The translations under genes were made by a program, and so were the position numbers. Below the pieces are notes generated by a model. The model was not told where the DNA came from and made no database searches. It worked only from the letters and a program-made list of their open reading frames with translations. DNA of 64,000 nt from Glebionis coronaria (taxonomy: Eukaryota; Streptophyta; Magnoliopsida; Asterales; Asteraceae): positions 372,001 to 436,000 of the forward strand of contig JANFOE010000583.1 in NCBI GenBank assembly GCA_025667525.1. The letters run 5' to 3'. Below are positions 12,317 through 21,286 of this stretch, piece after piece; the stretch's first letter is position 1, and each line of letters starts with the position of its first letter.

Positions 12317-14512
12317 ATGGATTTTTTGATTTCGACATCAAATAAGGGAGAATCATATAATTTGCAAGACAAGGTCAGCGAAAGTGGCATCACTTCATTT
12401 CGAATGCTTCAGTCTCATCTTGTCACTATTTCGGGGATTCAAGGAGGGAGCGAATTTATGACAATCTTTGGTCAAGATCGTCATATATTCATGGAATCAA
12501 TGTTCACCATCTTGACCCAACTCGCAGAGCATCTCAACAATGAAAATTTTAATCACTCTGCATCGGCACTTGCTTATAAGGCTCTTGTGACACAACTCAC
12601 GCCTTTCCTCCAATTCAACATCATCAAGTCTGAAAGTTCGATGCTTTGCCAATCATTTCTTCGAGATACACATACCGAGCTTCGAGTTTTTCGTGATACA
12701 ATATTGAAACTCATGACCTCGGTCTCATCTTCGATTTATGAAAGATCTCGACTTCAGCAAGGGTATGCTAATGGAGTGCAAGACTCTTCGATGCAAGAGG
12801 AAATTGGTCATACGATTGACAACTTGGAGCCTCACGATGGCAAGAGCACGGAATCAGGAGGACAACATGATACCAGTGGCACGTCAGGGAATGTTCACGA
12901 GATCCTTCTTGATGACGCCTTACCCGTTTATGACGAAGACCCTGCAAACATGGTACAATGTAATGTTGTTTATGATGTATATGCTGATGACATGCCGCAT
13001 ATTGAGCATTCTGAACCTAATTGTGACAAACATGGGATGGAAACGAGTGATAGCAATACCACGTCTGATTCATCCGATGTAAGTCATAATGGGGGAGAGA
13101 TTGTTCAGAATGCTATAGTTCATCATGATAAATGCTTTATAACTGCCTCGTTAACTGATTCTGATTCCAAGATTAAAGAGCTCGAAACGATTGTAGCTCA
13201 ACAATCAAAAGATCTTAAGGATGCCAAACTTGAATTTTCTAAGAAAACGGTCAAATTTGAAACATACTTTGAAAAACTTGAAAAATCAAACGTTGTTCTT
13301 GAAAGAAAATTGGATCAAACTGTTCTAGATTCTAAAGCTGAAAAGGATAATTTTTTGAAACAAATTCAACTGCTTGAATCTAAGTTGGCATCCCAAGATA
13401 ACTTGCTCAAAGAAAATGAAACGTTAAAAGCCCAAGTTCAGGAAAAGGTATTTGCTATATCTGCGTTGAAGAACGAGTTAAGGAAAAATAGAGGAACTAG
13501 TGTGGACACTAAGCTTGAAAAACCATCAATCTTGGGGAAACCGCCTACAAATCAGTTCGTCAGACAACCGATTGTCAGACAACCTACTGCATTTCGATCC
13601 GAGCGACCACAATCCTCGAGACCGCGGTTTGCCTCCCAAGTTGATTTGGTTCATCTTTCTAGACCAGACACTCCAGCTACTAGGCCCTATGTGATCACTC
13701 CAGCTTTAGCAAGACCAAATCATATGATTGCCTCTAGTTTCCCTAAAAATACCAAGACCATGTCTAGAACTAGTTCAAATGACGTTTGCCATAAATCTGG
13801 TCTTGGGGAAGCTAAGCAAAAGACACATGCAAGAGATAGCAATGTCCAACCTAGTCAGATGCCTTCTAGATTACCCAACACTGCTAACCATAGCATGCCA
13901 TCTTCTAGGAGCATCGATCAATCATCTAGGAATTATTCAGACATTAAATATGCTACTTGTAAAACATGTAGAAAATGTGTCTTTACGGCAAATCATGATT
14001 CATGTATCAAGAAATTACTTAATGAGGTGAACTCCCGTGCTAGAATTAAGTCCCAGTGGATAGCTAAAATCAAACCCGTTGGTAAAGATTGGCGCCCCAC
14101 TGGTAGAACTTTCACTCTTGTAGGAAACGAGTGCCCTTTAACTAGGATAGTCTCCGATTCTACTAAGTCTACTAGGGAGGAAACTGATAAAGATGATACT
14201 TCACTTACGCCTAAACTTAAGGTTTTCTATAAAAGGAAACGTTTGCCAGCCAAGACTAGTGAATCATCTACTCAGGTCGCCTCTGAAACAAGTAAAGCCA
14301 ACTGTGAACCCCCATGTGCTTCTATAATTGATATCGCTAACCCACGTCAAAGCATGCAAATTCCTAATGAGTTTGCAGGTACCAAAGTTGATGTTCCAAA
14401 AGAACGAAGCGGTCCAATCGTTGTGTACCGTTCAACTAAGGACACTCTTAGAGTTTGGTTGCTGAAGAAGCAGATATCAGAGAAACAAATGTCTCAGGGG
14501 ATTCATGGTTAA
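12317..14512 (+). CDS. Gag/linker-like protein of pol-less element C1
   Basis: This is a 731-codon open frame from the first ATG in frame (MDFLIST...); the frame stays open upstream to about 12260 without an ATG. Residues 1-150 are of unknown fold, helical in look. Residues 150-270 are acidic and Ser/Asp-rich. About 290-400 form a Lys/Glu/Leu-rich coiled coil. Then come basic, Pro/Arg/Ser-rich segments and a Cys cluster KTCRKCVF with NHDSC (about residues 555-575), followed by WRPTGRTFTLVGNECPLTR. The coiled coil, the Cys cluster and that last segment match, from memory, the linker between gag and pol of Asteraceae copia polyproteins. No CCHC zinc knuckle or protease is present. It may be a capsid or RNA-binding protein; this is inferred. 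The intact frame in a recently inserted element suggests selection on the protein. Confidence 0.72.
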   Translation: MDFLISTSNKGESYNLQDKVSESGITSFRMLQSHLVTISGIQGGSEFMTIFGQDRHIFMESMFTILTQLAEHLNNENFNHSASALAYKALVTQLTPFLQFNIIKSESSMLCQSFLRDTHTELRVFRDTILKLMTSVSSSIYERSRLQQGYANGVQDSSMQEEIGHTIDNLEPHDGKSTESGGQHDTSGTSGNVHEILLDDALPVYDEDPANMVQCNVVYDVYADDMPHIEHSEPNCDKHGMETSDSNTTSDSSDVSHNGGEIVQNAIVHHDKCFITASLTDSDSKIKELETIVAQQSKDLKDAKLEFSKKTVKFETYFEKLEKSNVVLERKLDQTVLDSKAEKDNFLKQIQLLESKLASQDNLLKENETLKAQVQEKVFAISALKNELRKNRGTSVDTKLEKPSILGKPPTNQFVRQPIVRQPTAFRSERPQSSRPRFASQVDLVHLSRPDTPATRPYVITPALARPNHMIASSFPKNTKTMSRTSSNDVCHKSGLGEAKQKTHARDSNVQPSQMPSRLPNTANHSMPSSRSIDQSSRNYSDIKYATCKTCRKCVFTANHDSCIKKLLNEVNSRARIKSQWIAKIKPVGKDWRPTGRTFTLVGNECPLTRIVSDSTKSTREETDKDDTSLTPKLKVFYKRKRLPAKTSESSTQVASETSKANCEPPCASIIDIANPRQSMQIPNEFAGTKVDVPKERSGPIVVYRSTKDTLRVWLLKKQISEKQMSQGIHG

Positions 14513-14525
14513 GCTGCACAAGGAC

Positions 14526-15379
14526 TTATAGTCATATCACAGACTATAACTCGATCATCAAAGAAAGGAAAGTTTATCGCCGATGATAAACTTATCCTAA
14601 AAACGAGAAATTCATTTTTCTCAGGCATGAGCTTATATCAAAAACATTCCAAGTTTTTAAGCTCATGCATTATGGCTCCTCGTTAAATGACAGACGACGA
14701 CCCGGACTTCAGAGACAGGGAAGTTTATCTACGCAACGATAACTTACCCTCTTAACAAGAAATTAAGTTTTCTTGGACACGAGCTTATCTTAAAACCATT
14801 CAAAGGTTTTAAGCTCGTGTATAAGGCTTATAGATAAATGACAGTCTATAACCCGTTCTTCAAAGGCAGGAAAGTTTATCGCCGATGATAAACTTATCCT
14901 TACAACGAGAAATTAATTTTTCTCGGGCATGAGCTTATATCGAAAACATTCAAAGTTTTTAAGCTCATGCACAATGACTTACAGTTAAATGTCAGACTGT
15001 AACTCGAACTTCAAATAAAGGAAAGTTTATCATTAATGATAAACTTATCCTCATAACGAGAAATTCAATTTTCTCGGTCATGAGCTTGTCTTAAAACATT
15101 CGAAGTTTTAAGCTCAGAAAGGAAAGTGTATCTTTTAAATAAGAGAACTTTTCTTCATAACGAGAAATTAACCTTTCTCGGTCATGAGCTTTCCGTTAAA
15201 ACAGTCAAAGTTTTCAAGCTCATGAAAAACGACTTCTAAGTAAATGTCAGCTTAGGACTCGTTCTTCAGATAAAAGGAAAGTTTATCGCCGATGATAAAC
15301 TTATCCTTAACAACGGGAAGTTTACAACTTCTCGGACTTGAGCTCGTTTTATAAGATATTCAACATCTTAAGCTCAAGT
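14526..15379 (+). ncRNA. Six-unit tandem array of covarying four-hairpin RNA motif
   Basis: The array starts 14 nt after the stop codon. A full unit of about 150 nt has SL1, a 5-7 bp stem with a 10-nt loop near TAAATGACAG. SL2 has AGGA...TCCT flanking AAGTTTATC / GATAAACTT. SL3 has CGAGAAA / TTTCTCG. SL4 has CATGAGCTTA / TAAGCTCATG with an inner AAAAC / GTTTT. Units begin near 14526, 14679, 14828, 14979, 15118 (no SL1) and 15235. Both arms change together: SL1 TTATAGA/TCTATAA, TTACAGT/ACTGTAA and CTAAG/CTTAG; SL2 AGGG/CCCT in unit 2; SL3 CAAGAAA/TTTCTTG in unit 2; SL4 CACGAGC/GCTCGTG in unit 2 and ACTTGAGC/GCTCAAGT in unit 6. Possible roles, all inferred, are packaging, dimerisation, nuclear export or RNA stability. 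Confidence 0.75.
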
Positions 15380-15782
15380 AATTGGTTTTCAAAACTTTGA
15401 ACACAATTTTTCGAGAATTTCTCAAAAGGTTTTTTTAAATCTTTCAAAATTGTGTGTTCAAAAATGTTTTGATAAAAAGAGCATGTCTTCTGGAATCGAT
15501 AATATTTACGAACCTAGAAATGTCATTCAATAATGACACGGGGTTGTAAATAAAGTTCGAGCAGAAGTTCAAACTTTTAAAACATGCTCAAAATGGTTTG
15601 CTATTATTTCAGATAGCAACCCGCTTTTCATAATCAAGTCAAGCATTTCACCGGAAAGCTATGACTTCAAAATCCGAAGTTATCAACTCCTCAATCCGAA
15701 GTCCGTTGCAATTGATATCTACATACTAGACGATGCGACTGCTCAAACGACGACTACAGCTCTTTAAGTAGAACACGGGTCA

Positions 15783-15804
15783 ACAATTGAGGGGGAGCAA
15801 TTGT
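15783..15804 (+). other. Polypurine tract presented in a hairpin loop
   Basis: ACAATTG (15783-15789) and CAATTGT (15798-15804) pair perfectly around the loop AGGGGGAG, a polypurine word like the element's terminal tract. Confidence 0.6.
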
Positions 15805-17164
15805 CCAGCATTCAGAATCTTTGATGCCGACAGTGCCATAGTTCACAAGTTGGTGTCAAGACAACGATATCAATTGTCCATGTGGTGTAAAGGAGAAGAT
15901 AATTTCAGAAGTTACGAGGAAGACCAACATTCGTGAACAAGAACCATGTGCTTCTTTCATATGATGTTCTCCATCATTCAGGTCCAACCTCGTAAATTGC
16001 TAATATTGTGAATTCATCATCATATATTGATCTTTGCACGTGTTAAATACCTTACACTTGTGTTTAAAAGGTATTTAATTTACGTTTCAAGTACACCCTC
16101 ATTAATTTGAGGGGGAGCTTGTTAAAATCATGAAGATAATTGGATTTGCATTTTTCTTCCCAAATTTTCTTAAAATGCTATTAAATCAATTGATATTAAA
16201 AACATCGATTGGGTTAATATTTTTAATATGGGGGAGAAAATGTGATTTAATATGGGATATGATCAATCACAAATGGTTTGACTTAACGTGTTTGCTCATC
16301 CCGACATGTGCGAAATATTTTCGAATATCGTAGCATATGTTAAGGGGGAGCAAAATGGATTTGCATTTCAAAATGGATTTCATGGTGACATACACTTACC
16401 CAAAACATCTCTTTTCACGACGATGAAGATTGTGGTGACATAAGGATGGTAGGATAGGTTAAAGTCCAATGATTTCTCTAGAACCGGAGGAATCTTCCCA
16501 AGGACATTCCATAGCTAGAAATAGTAGTCCTTAGGAAAGATGGAGAAAGATTGTGAACATAGCTGAATGCCGACCAAGTACTTAAGTTAGCACTGGAACA
16601 ATCACAACAAGGTGCTAGTGATGACGTATTGGTAAGCATTGAAGGGGTTGAAGAATGAAAAAGAATTGTAAAGATAAAGGGTGTAAAGAAAGAAGCCCTC
16701 CTTACAACTTAGGCAGAAACCGGGTCAATTCATATGCTATTGAGATCATTTTAATGATTCTTGATATTGAAGATAGACATCATGGACCCAGTGATGCAAG
16801 GCACAACCCATCCCAGCTAACTCAGATATCTCTTAAAAGATATTTGTTTTAATCACACGGAGACAACACATTATCTATTGATTTATTCACTCCGAATAAA
16901 TTGGTATTGAAAAGGTGGCACTCCTCTCCAGCCTCCGATCACTAAAAATCCAAAATGTACGATCGAGTCTAGAGCCATTTGAGATCATCAAATATCTCAT
17001 TAGGACACACTTTCATATTTACTTGCTTCTTCACACACTGTGAAAAGTAAGAAAGTTCTTAAGAGTCCTACGCAAAATCTTCATGATCTTGCCTGAACAT
17101 CCGAGTAATACGAAAGTATTTACAATGAAGATGGAAATCCTTCTTGAGCGAATATCAAAAAGCT

Positions 17165-17465
17165 CATGGTAGGTGACTTGTGCGATTCTTTATGAGTCAA
17201 ACTTGTGATAACTGGAAAGCAACAGTGGTTTAATTCTTAAATGAATTTAAACACGTTCCAGGCCTCTACGCATTATCATATGATCTTGCCAGAACACTCA
17301 GAGTGACTCTTTATTGATCACAGTGACGAGTGGAAATCCTTCTAGTGTTAACATCAAACAGCACTTGGTAGGTAACTTGCAAGATTCTTTATGAATCAAG
17401 CTAGTGACAACTGGAAAGCAACGATGGTGCGGTTCTTAATTGAATTTCACTTGTTCCAGGAACAT
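17165..17465 (+). repeat. Direct repeat of about 100 bases, two copies
   Basis: 17165-17265 and 17365-17462 share a run of words in the same order, GATTCTTTATGA, ACTGGAAAGCAAC, TTCTTAA and GTTCCAGG, with scattered differences. Each copy carries a small GATTC/GAATC-type hairpin. Confidence 0.65.
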
Positions 17466-17690
17466 GAATTGACGGCTTCAAATCATGCGGATAATATTAT
17501 CCAAATGATTCACTCTTTACGTTCGCAGTCAGCTTTGGACGGTCGAGTAAAGAGAACGGGTTTACCCGCGAAATCTTGTCAAGGAGGTTCTTTATTGAAA
17601 CTACCTGCCACAAGTACGATATTTAATATCGTCCAACGGTCTTCACCGACCGGAGGTAAAATGCTACCGAATTAGAATGAAATGTTCAAG

Positions 17691-18063
17691 GCCATTTCAT
17701 CCGTGTATATGGTTTGTTGCTAACTGTCTTATGCAGCGTAACAAGAAGGTGGCATTGCGGTGTATAATCCAGAAGAAGTCGTCACCACATGCTTATACTA
17801 CATACACTTAGTACTTCAACAAATTCAAGAAAGTCTGAAGGTCAAGTCTTCCGCTGTATCAAACTCTGAAGCTTTCAAGAATTTAAAGGTATAAGTTTGT
17901 GGAACATGAAGTCACGAAGAGGCAAATTTCACAAGTGATGAATGCACAAGGTCAAGGCAAGGAAACATGCTCAAGACTAAAGTCAAAGATCATATCAAGC
18001 ATATTCACAAGAACAAGATCGAAGACTCAAGCATAGATGCTAGGTTTAAGATTTTGTAAAATG
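17691..18063 (+). other. C1 3' end, nothing further recognised
   Basis: This A-rich stretch leads to the duplicated polypurine tract. It contains many AAGTC/AAGGTC words but no domain, long repeat or strong stem that I could identify. Confidence 0.5.
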
Positions 18064-18202
18064 GTGTGACCTCCCTTAGGGGGAGATTGTTGGAAATATG
18101 TTTTCTCAAAGGAAGTCTCGGTCACATCATTATTAGCATAGATCACGAGCCATAGAGTATTTAGAACTTTGTAACTTGGAGCGACCTCCCTTAGGGGGAG
18201 AT
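18064..18202 (+). repeat. Tandem copy of polypurine tract plus LTR start
   Basis: GACCTCCCTTAGGGGGAGAT followed by TGTTGGAAATA occurs twice, at about 18066 and 18184, 118 bases apart. The second copy is the true polypurine tract and 3' LTR start. The first continues for about 20 LTR-like bases and then diverges, so it is a stray duplicate. Confidence 0.8.
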
Positions 18203-18522
18203 TGTTGGAAATACGTTTTACGTATTTATGAAGGATCGGTCGCTCCAACGATAATTATGTAATGGGCTCGTGGTCCACTTAGTAATGTATAGTCCATATA
18301 GCCCACATGTAGGGTGGGCTATATATATACCCCTCCTAGCATGTTAGGAGGGGTTGGTAGTTCATTCATTAACATCTTTTCATTAATCTAATCACTTTCT
18401 CTCTCTACTTTTCTTCCCTCTCCTTTCTCTCTCTACACTTCATCTCCTCCTTCCCCATTTCCACCATTAATCAATAGATCTAATCCATCATTTACCAAAT
18501 CCTTAGAATTTTTAGACCTTCA
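18203..18522 (+). repeat. 3' LTR of C1
   Basis: It pairs with 9933-10253 (TGTTGGAAATACG...GACCTTCA). By eye there are about five substitutions and one single-base indel. The TATA-proximal hairpin recurs unchanged at 18330-18353. Confidence 0.93.
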
Positions 18523-18527
18523 CATTA
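18523..18527. repeat. Target site duplication CATTA, right of C1
   Basis: It is identical to 9928-9932. The G1 LTR resumes directly after it. Confidence 0.95.
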
Positions 18528-18591
18528 AAATAATGTTTTTAAATAATATTTGAGAATAAAATTATAAACCATAAATTGACGGATTGTCACA
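18528..18591 (-). repeat. 5' LTR of G1, second part
   Basis: The last 64 bases of the interrupted LTR, ending GGATTGTCACA, match 1171-1236. Confidence 0.88.
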
Positions 18592-19161
18592 GGGGTGAGT
18601 TAATAAACGTGTGAGTGGGTAAGTGTTGACTAGGGATACTGACCAAGAGATGGAAGTGAAAAGTTATTTCACTTTTAATCCGTTCCATATTATTTAACAA
18701 AATGGGCTTAGCCCAAATACTTGTTGATTTCATCCGTCCCATAATATTGGTTATGGGCCATATTGGGCTTTTTGTAAAACAACTCTTGCAACTTAATAAC
18801 TCCAAATAGGCTTTTGAGCCCATTAACCCAAATGTGGGACCCACTTGGCCAAATTATCTTCATAAAGTTAAATCCGCTAAAAACGAGCTCAATTTCGGCT
18901 TCCTTGATCATTTCTTCAAACTCGGGTCGAATTTGCCGGTTTTCGTGATCTTTGGCACACTTTTGGTCTTTTGACTTTGTCTTCGTCTCTTTCTTGGACT
19001 TTTCTTAAACATTTGACCGTGAGATCCCGTGTTTTCTTTCCTTTTGATATTTTGTACCTATTTAACACACAAAACACAAAACCACGCGTAATTCCGACTT
19101 TTACGATATTAAACACATGATTAGGTCTTGTTTTTCCTTGATTTTAGTGGCAAAAGGATAA
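18592..19161. other. Unassigned segment between G1 and Helitron remnant
   Basis: It is rich in GGGCTT/GCCCA words (18700-18850), as often seen in plant LTRs, and read on the minus strand it has a TGTAAACACTTATCC start near 19155. It could be a solo LTR of another family, but I see no matching end or duplication. Open frames here carry no domain. Confidence 0.3.
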
Positions 19162-20355
19162 GTGTTTACACACTTATTATTAGCCATCGGAGCCTCGTCC
19201 CAAATAATAAGCTTACATTTCTTTAGCAACTGGCCAAGATCACTTTGAGGACATATGAAGCAGGTAGACGTTTCATCTACATTTATCGGAATACGAAACC
19301 GGGAATGTGCAGTCCTACCTCCAGGCATCAACAAAGACGCAACACCGCTAGATGCAACGTTTAACACGATGTCTCCTCGTCTCCTAATACCAGCAGCTAG
19401 TGTCTTCCATAGGAAAGTCTTTCCTGTACCTCCGTATCCGTAAACAAAATACAGTCCTCTGCTTACCTCCTCAACAGAACCCATGATAGTGTCATAAACG
19501 CCTTTTTGTTCTGCGGTTAAAGAAGCGTACATGTGTTCATACTTGTTCTTCAACTCAACGGGATCATAATCAATCTCATCATATATAAGACGATTTCCAA
19601 ATGCAGTCATGTATCTGTCGTCTGGATAAGGCATCTCAGGCCAACTACGTAGGGAATAACCTCTGGATCGCATAAGTTCTTCTTTATAGAAGAAACATAC
19701 ATTCTTCTTTTCTTTATCGCCGACAATTAAATCTGCAAAATAATAAAGTTTATCAAACAAAAATAAGCATATGGGAATCATTGCTTCAAATTTCAAATTA
19801 CATGTTGTGTACTAAATACAGGAGCATAAAGGTTTACATGGATCGTACAAAAGCTCTCTCTTCCTGCGTTGCACATGCTCTGCCATCAAGTGCCATGTTT
19901 CTAACGAAACTTCCAAAGGTTTGGTGAGTTCCTTTTGCGTCAGCAATGTAACAAACAATTCACGGATTTGATCAGGAGGTGCCCAATGTCCAGCGTCTTT
20001 AATACTCTCGACATACTCCTTGTCGTCCTCTAAAAGTTCAGCCGCATAGCAAGCTTCTTTGTATGTAGGATAAACAATCTTGTTAACTGTTTTTATCCCG
20101 TCATGGTCTATACAACCTTTCGCACTATTTAACAGCATCCTACAATAGCAGGCGTCTCCTGTAGATATAGGCACATTATGAATTCTACCAATCGCTCTTC
20201 CTTTCTTCCTAAAGGTCCATATTCTATTAGATGCGTTTCATACAAATTTTGTTGGAAACTCAGCATATGTAAGCTCTCGTGCAACCGGATAGAGTTCATT
20301 TATTTTTAACCAACCTTCAAACATACTATGTCCAACAGTAGGCTTGTAAAAATCT
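19162..20355 (-). pseudogene. Helitron Rep/helicase remnant (PIF1-like helicase domain)
   Basis: Read on the minus strand from 20355, an N-terminal block has SMFEGWLKINELYPVARE and GDACYCRMLLN. Next comes a linker (YPTYKEACYAAELLEDDKEY), then MPYPDDRYMTAFGNRLIYDE, the Walker A box GYGGTGKT (near 19420) and the Walker B box IIWDEAP (near 19195). This is the order seen in plant Helitron helicases. A TGA stop breaks the first block at 20238-20240. A spacer of about 75-90 bases with GT...AG-like ends near 19735-19820 separates the two halves and could be an intron. The sequence stops just after Walker B, so helicase motifs III-VI are gone and it is inactive. Confidence 0.8.
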
Positions 20356-20479
20356 TGTACATTGGAGCTATATTAGGAAACTAATTAAATTTTTTGTGCT
20401 TTAAAATACTTGTAAATTATTTTGGTTTATTATATAAAATAGATGCTTGATATTATTTATTGTTTAAAAAGATCTATAT

Positions 20480-20882
20480 AAAGAACCCCTTTTTCACATC
20501 TTCTTCACTCATCCTCACAATACTACCCTAAACCTTCATTGAATCCAAAACCTTCCCACCCTTCTTTGAACACTTTCTTTCAGCACCTTACCTTTTATTC
20601 AACGTTTGGTATCTCTGTTTCAATACGTTCCATACCTTCGTATAACTGGTGATTCAGATAGGAAAGTAGATGTATCATCCCTTAAAAACTCAATCTTGAT
20701 ACCCATGAGTTCAAAAACTTATTAAATACTACCCACTTTTCAAGCTCCTCCTTGATAGTGATGTGCTTGGTGTTCTTGGTCTTAGCAGCTATGGTAACAG
20801 TTTCACGAATCACATCTTCCACCAACTTACGTAGTTCAGGTAAGCCATCTTGAAGAAATTGCTTCTTCTGAAAGTAACACAC
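20480..20882 (-). pseudogene. B3 transcription-factor C-terminal fragment, copy 1a
   Basis: Minus-strand reading gives an acceptor-like TTACTTTCAG, then KKQFLQDGLPELRKLVEDVI and RETVTIAAKTKN, then TIKEELEKW, after which the frame breaks near 20705. Degenerate Lys/Glu-rich sequence follows to 20490. From memory this resembles the region C-terminal to the B3 domain in plant B3 proteins of the Os01g0234100 type. No B3 DNA-binding domain is present. The fragment belongs to the block repeated at 30560-32069 and, inverted, at 23423-23800. Confidence 0.5.
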
Positions 20883-21013
20883 GGAAGGAGCTTTTTTGAA
20901 AATTTTATGCTCTTAAATATCATATCGCCTCCATTTTGGAAACTACACTTTATATATCTCTCTCTATTGTCTCTTTATTTTTTTCCGTTTCTCCGAATAA
21001 AAAATCATAAGCT
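20883..21013. promoter_or_regulatory. Spacer between divergent fragments with TATA-like box
   Basis: This 131-base spacer has CTTTATATAT about 60 bases before the ATG at 21014, followed by a CT-rich stretch. The same spacer sits between the same two fragments at 23290-23420 (inverted) and 31000-31115. It may be an ancestral divergent promoter or 5' UTR carried with the fragments; there is no evidence that it is active. Confidence 0.35.
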
Positions 21014-21286
21014 ATGGCGTCACCGATCTTCAACGTTGGCACTAAAAACCCCAATTCTGGTGAAATTTCTCATTCCCGACCTCTCACTATCTGTGCTCCT
21101 TCATCAGAAAGTCAAGTGGACTGCAAAAAGAAAATTACAAATTTGCTAACTGAAGTTCATGGCCATGGGGCATACATTTTACAGAATCTATATCAAACAT
21201 TACTGAGATTCTTTCTGATAGACGCTACCATGGTGCATCGACCAGCTCCTGAAACATGTTTTTATATTTCTCAGCTTTATGTTTAA
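21014..21286 (+). pseudogene. Gene fragment of unknown family, first-exon-like
   Basis: This is a 90-codon frame from an ATG (MASPIFNVGTKN...), with VDCKKKITNLLTEVHGHGAY and a Leu/Phe-rich helix (LQNLYQTLLRFFLIDATMV). I do not recognise the family. Related, more damaged copies lie at 23046-23282 (minus) and 31120-31370 (plus), always head-to-head with a B3-like fragment. Repetition with decay suggests a captured exon rather than a working gene. Its last bases run into the start of the inner palindrome. Confidence 0.4.

Larger units (their letters stand above)
15388..17690 (+). other. Hairpin-rich noncoding 3' region of C1
   Basis: No coding domain is seen, but there are many stem-loops. A long stem pairs TTTGAACACAATTTT (from 15395) with AAAATTGTGTGTTCAAA (to 15462). 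GAGCATGT near 15479 pairs with ACATGCTC near 15590. TTAAATACCTT (16043) pairs with AAGGTATTTAA (16068). CTCTTTAC (about 17513) pairs with GTAAAGAG. ACGATAT pairs with ATATCGT near 17620. Polypurine words (GGGGGAG) occur at about 15791, 16109, 16227 and 16341. Small open frames (16130-16333, 17391-17675) look accidental. Confidence 0.6.
9933..18522 (+). mobile_element. Pol-less copia-type LTR retrotransposon C1, complete insertion
   Basis: This 8590-base element has 320-base LTRs, a tRNA-Met-type primer site, a polypurine tract and 5-bp target duplications. It has one long ORF (gag/linker-like) and no protease, integrase, RT or RNase H. By eye the two LTRs differ by about five substitutions and one indel, so insertion is recent on a transposon scale. 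Loss of pol together with recent transposition implies mobilisation in trans. The space normally holding pol contains a hairpin array and further stem-loops. The ORF's C-terminal part resembles the gag-pol linker of Asteraceae copia polyproteins, giving the superfamily. Confidence 0.88.
1..18591 (-). mobile_element. Ty3/gypsy LTR retrotransposon G1 (partial at window edge, interrupted)
   Basis: On the minus strand the order is 5' LTR (18591 down to 6642), primer site, degraded gag-pol, polypurine tract and 3' LTR (1236 down to 1, cut by the window). The LTRs read TGTGACAATCC...GGGGTGTTACA. The internal part is 5.4 kb. RT and integrase remnants in gypsy order give the superfamily, but no open frame is long enough to work. 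The 5' LTR is split by copia element C1. It is the same family as G2 at 38193-50538 and shares stop codons with it, so I take it as a non-autonomous family. The outer target duplication cannot be checked because the left end lies outside the window. Confidence 0.85.

Noticed and set aside
18592..19161. Solo LTR call
   Set aside because: A TG start is visible on the minus strand, but no CA end, target duplication or second copy could be shown.
19735..19825. Firm intron call in the Helitron helicase
   Set aside because: GT and AG-like edges exist, but the flanking coding parts are decayed, so a deletion or insertion explains the gap equally well.
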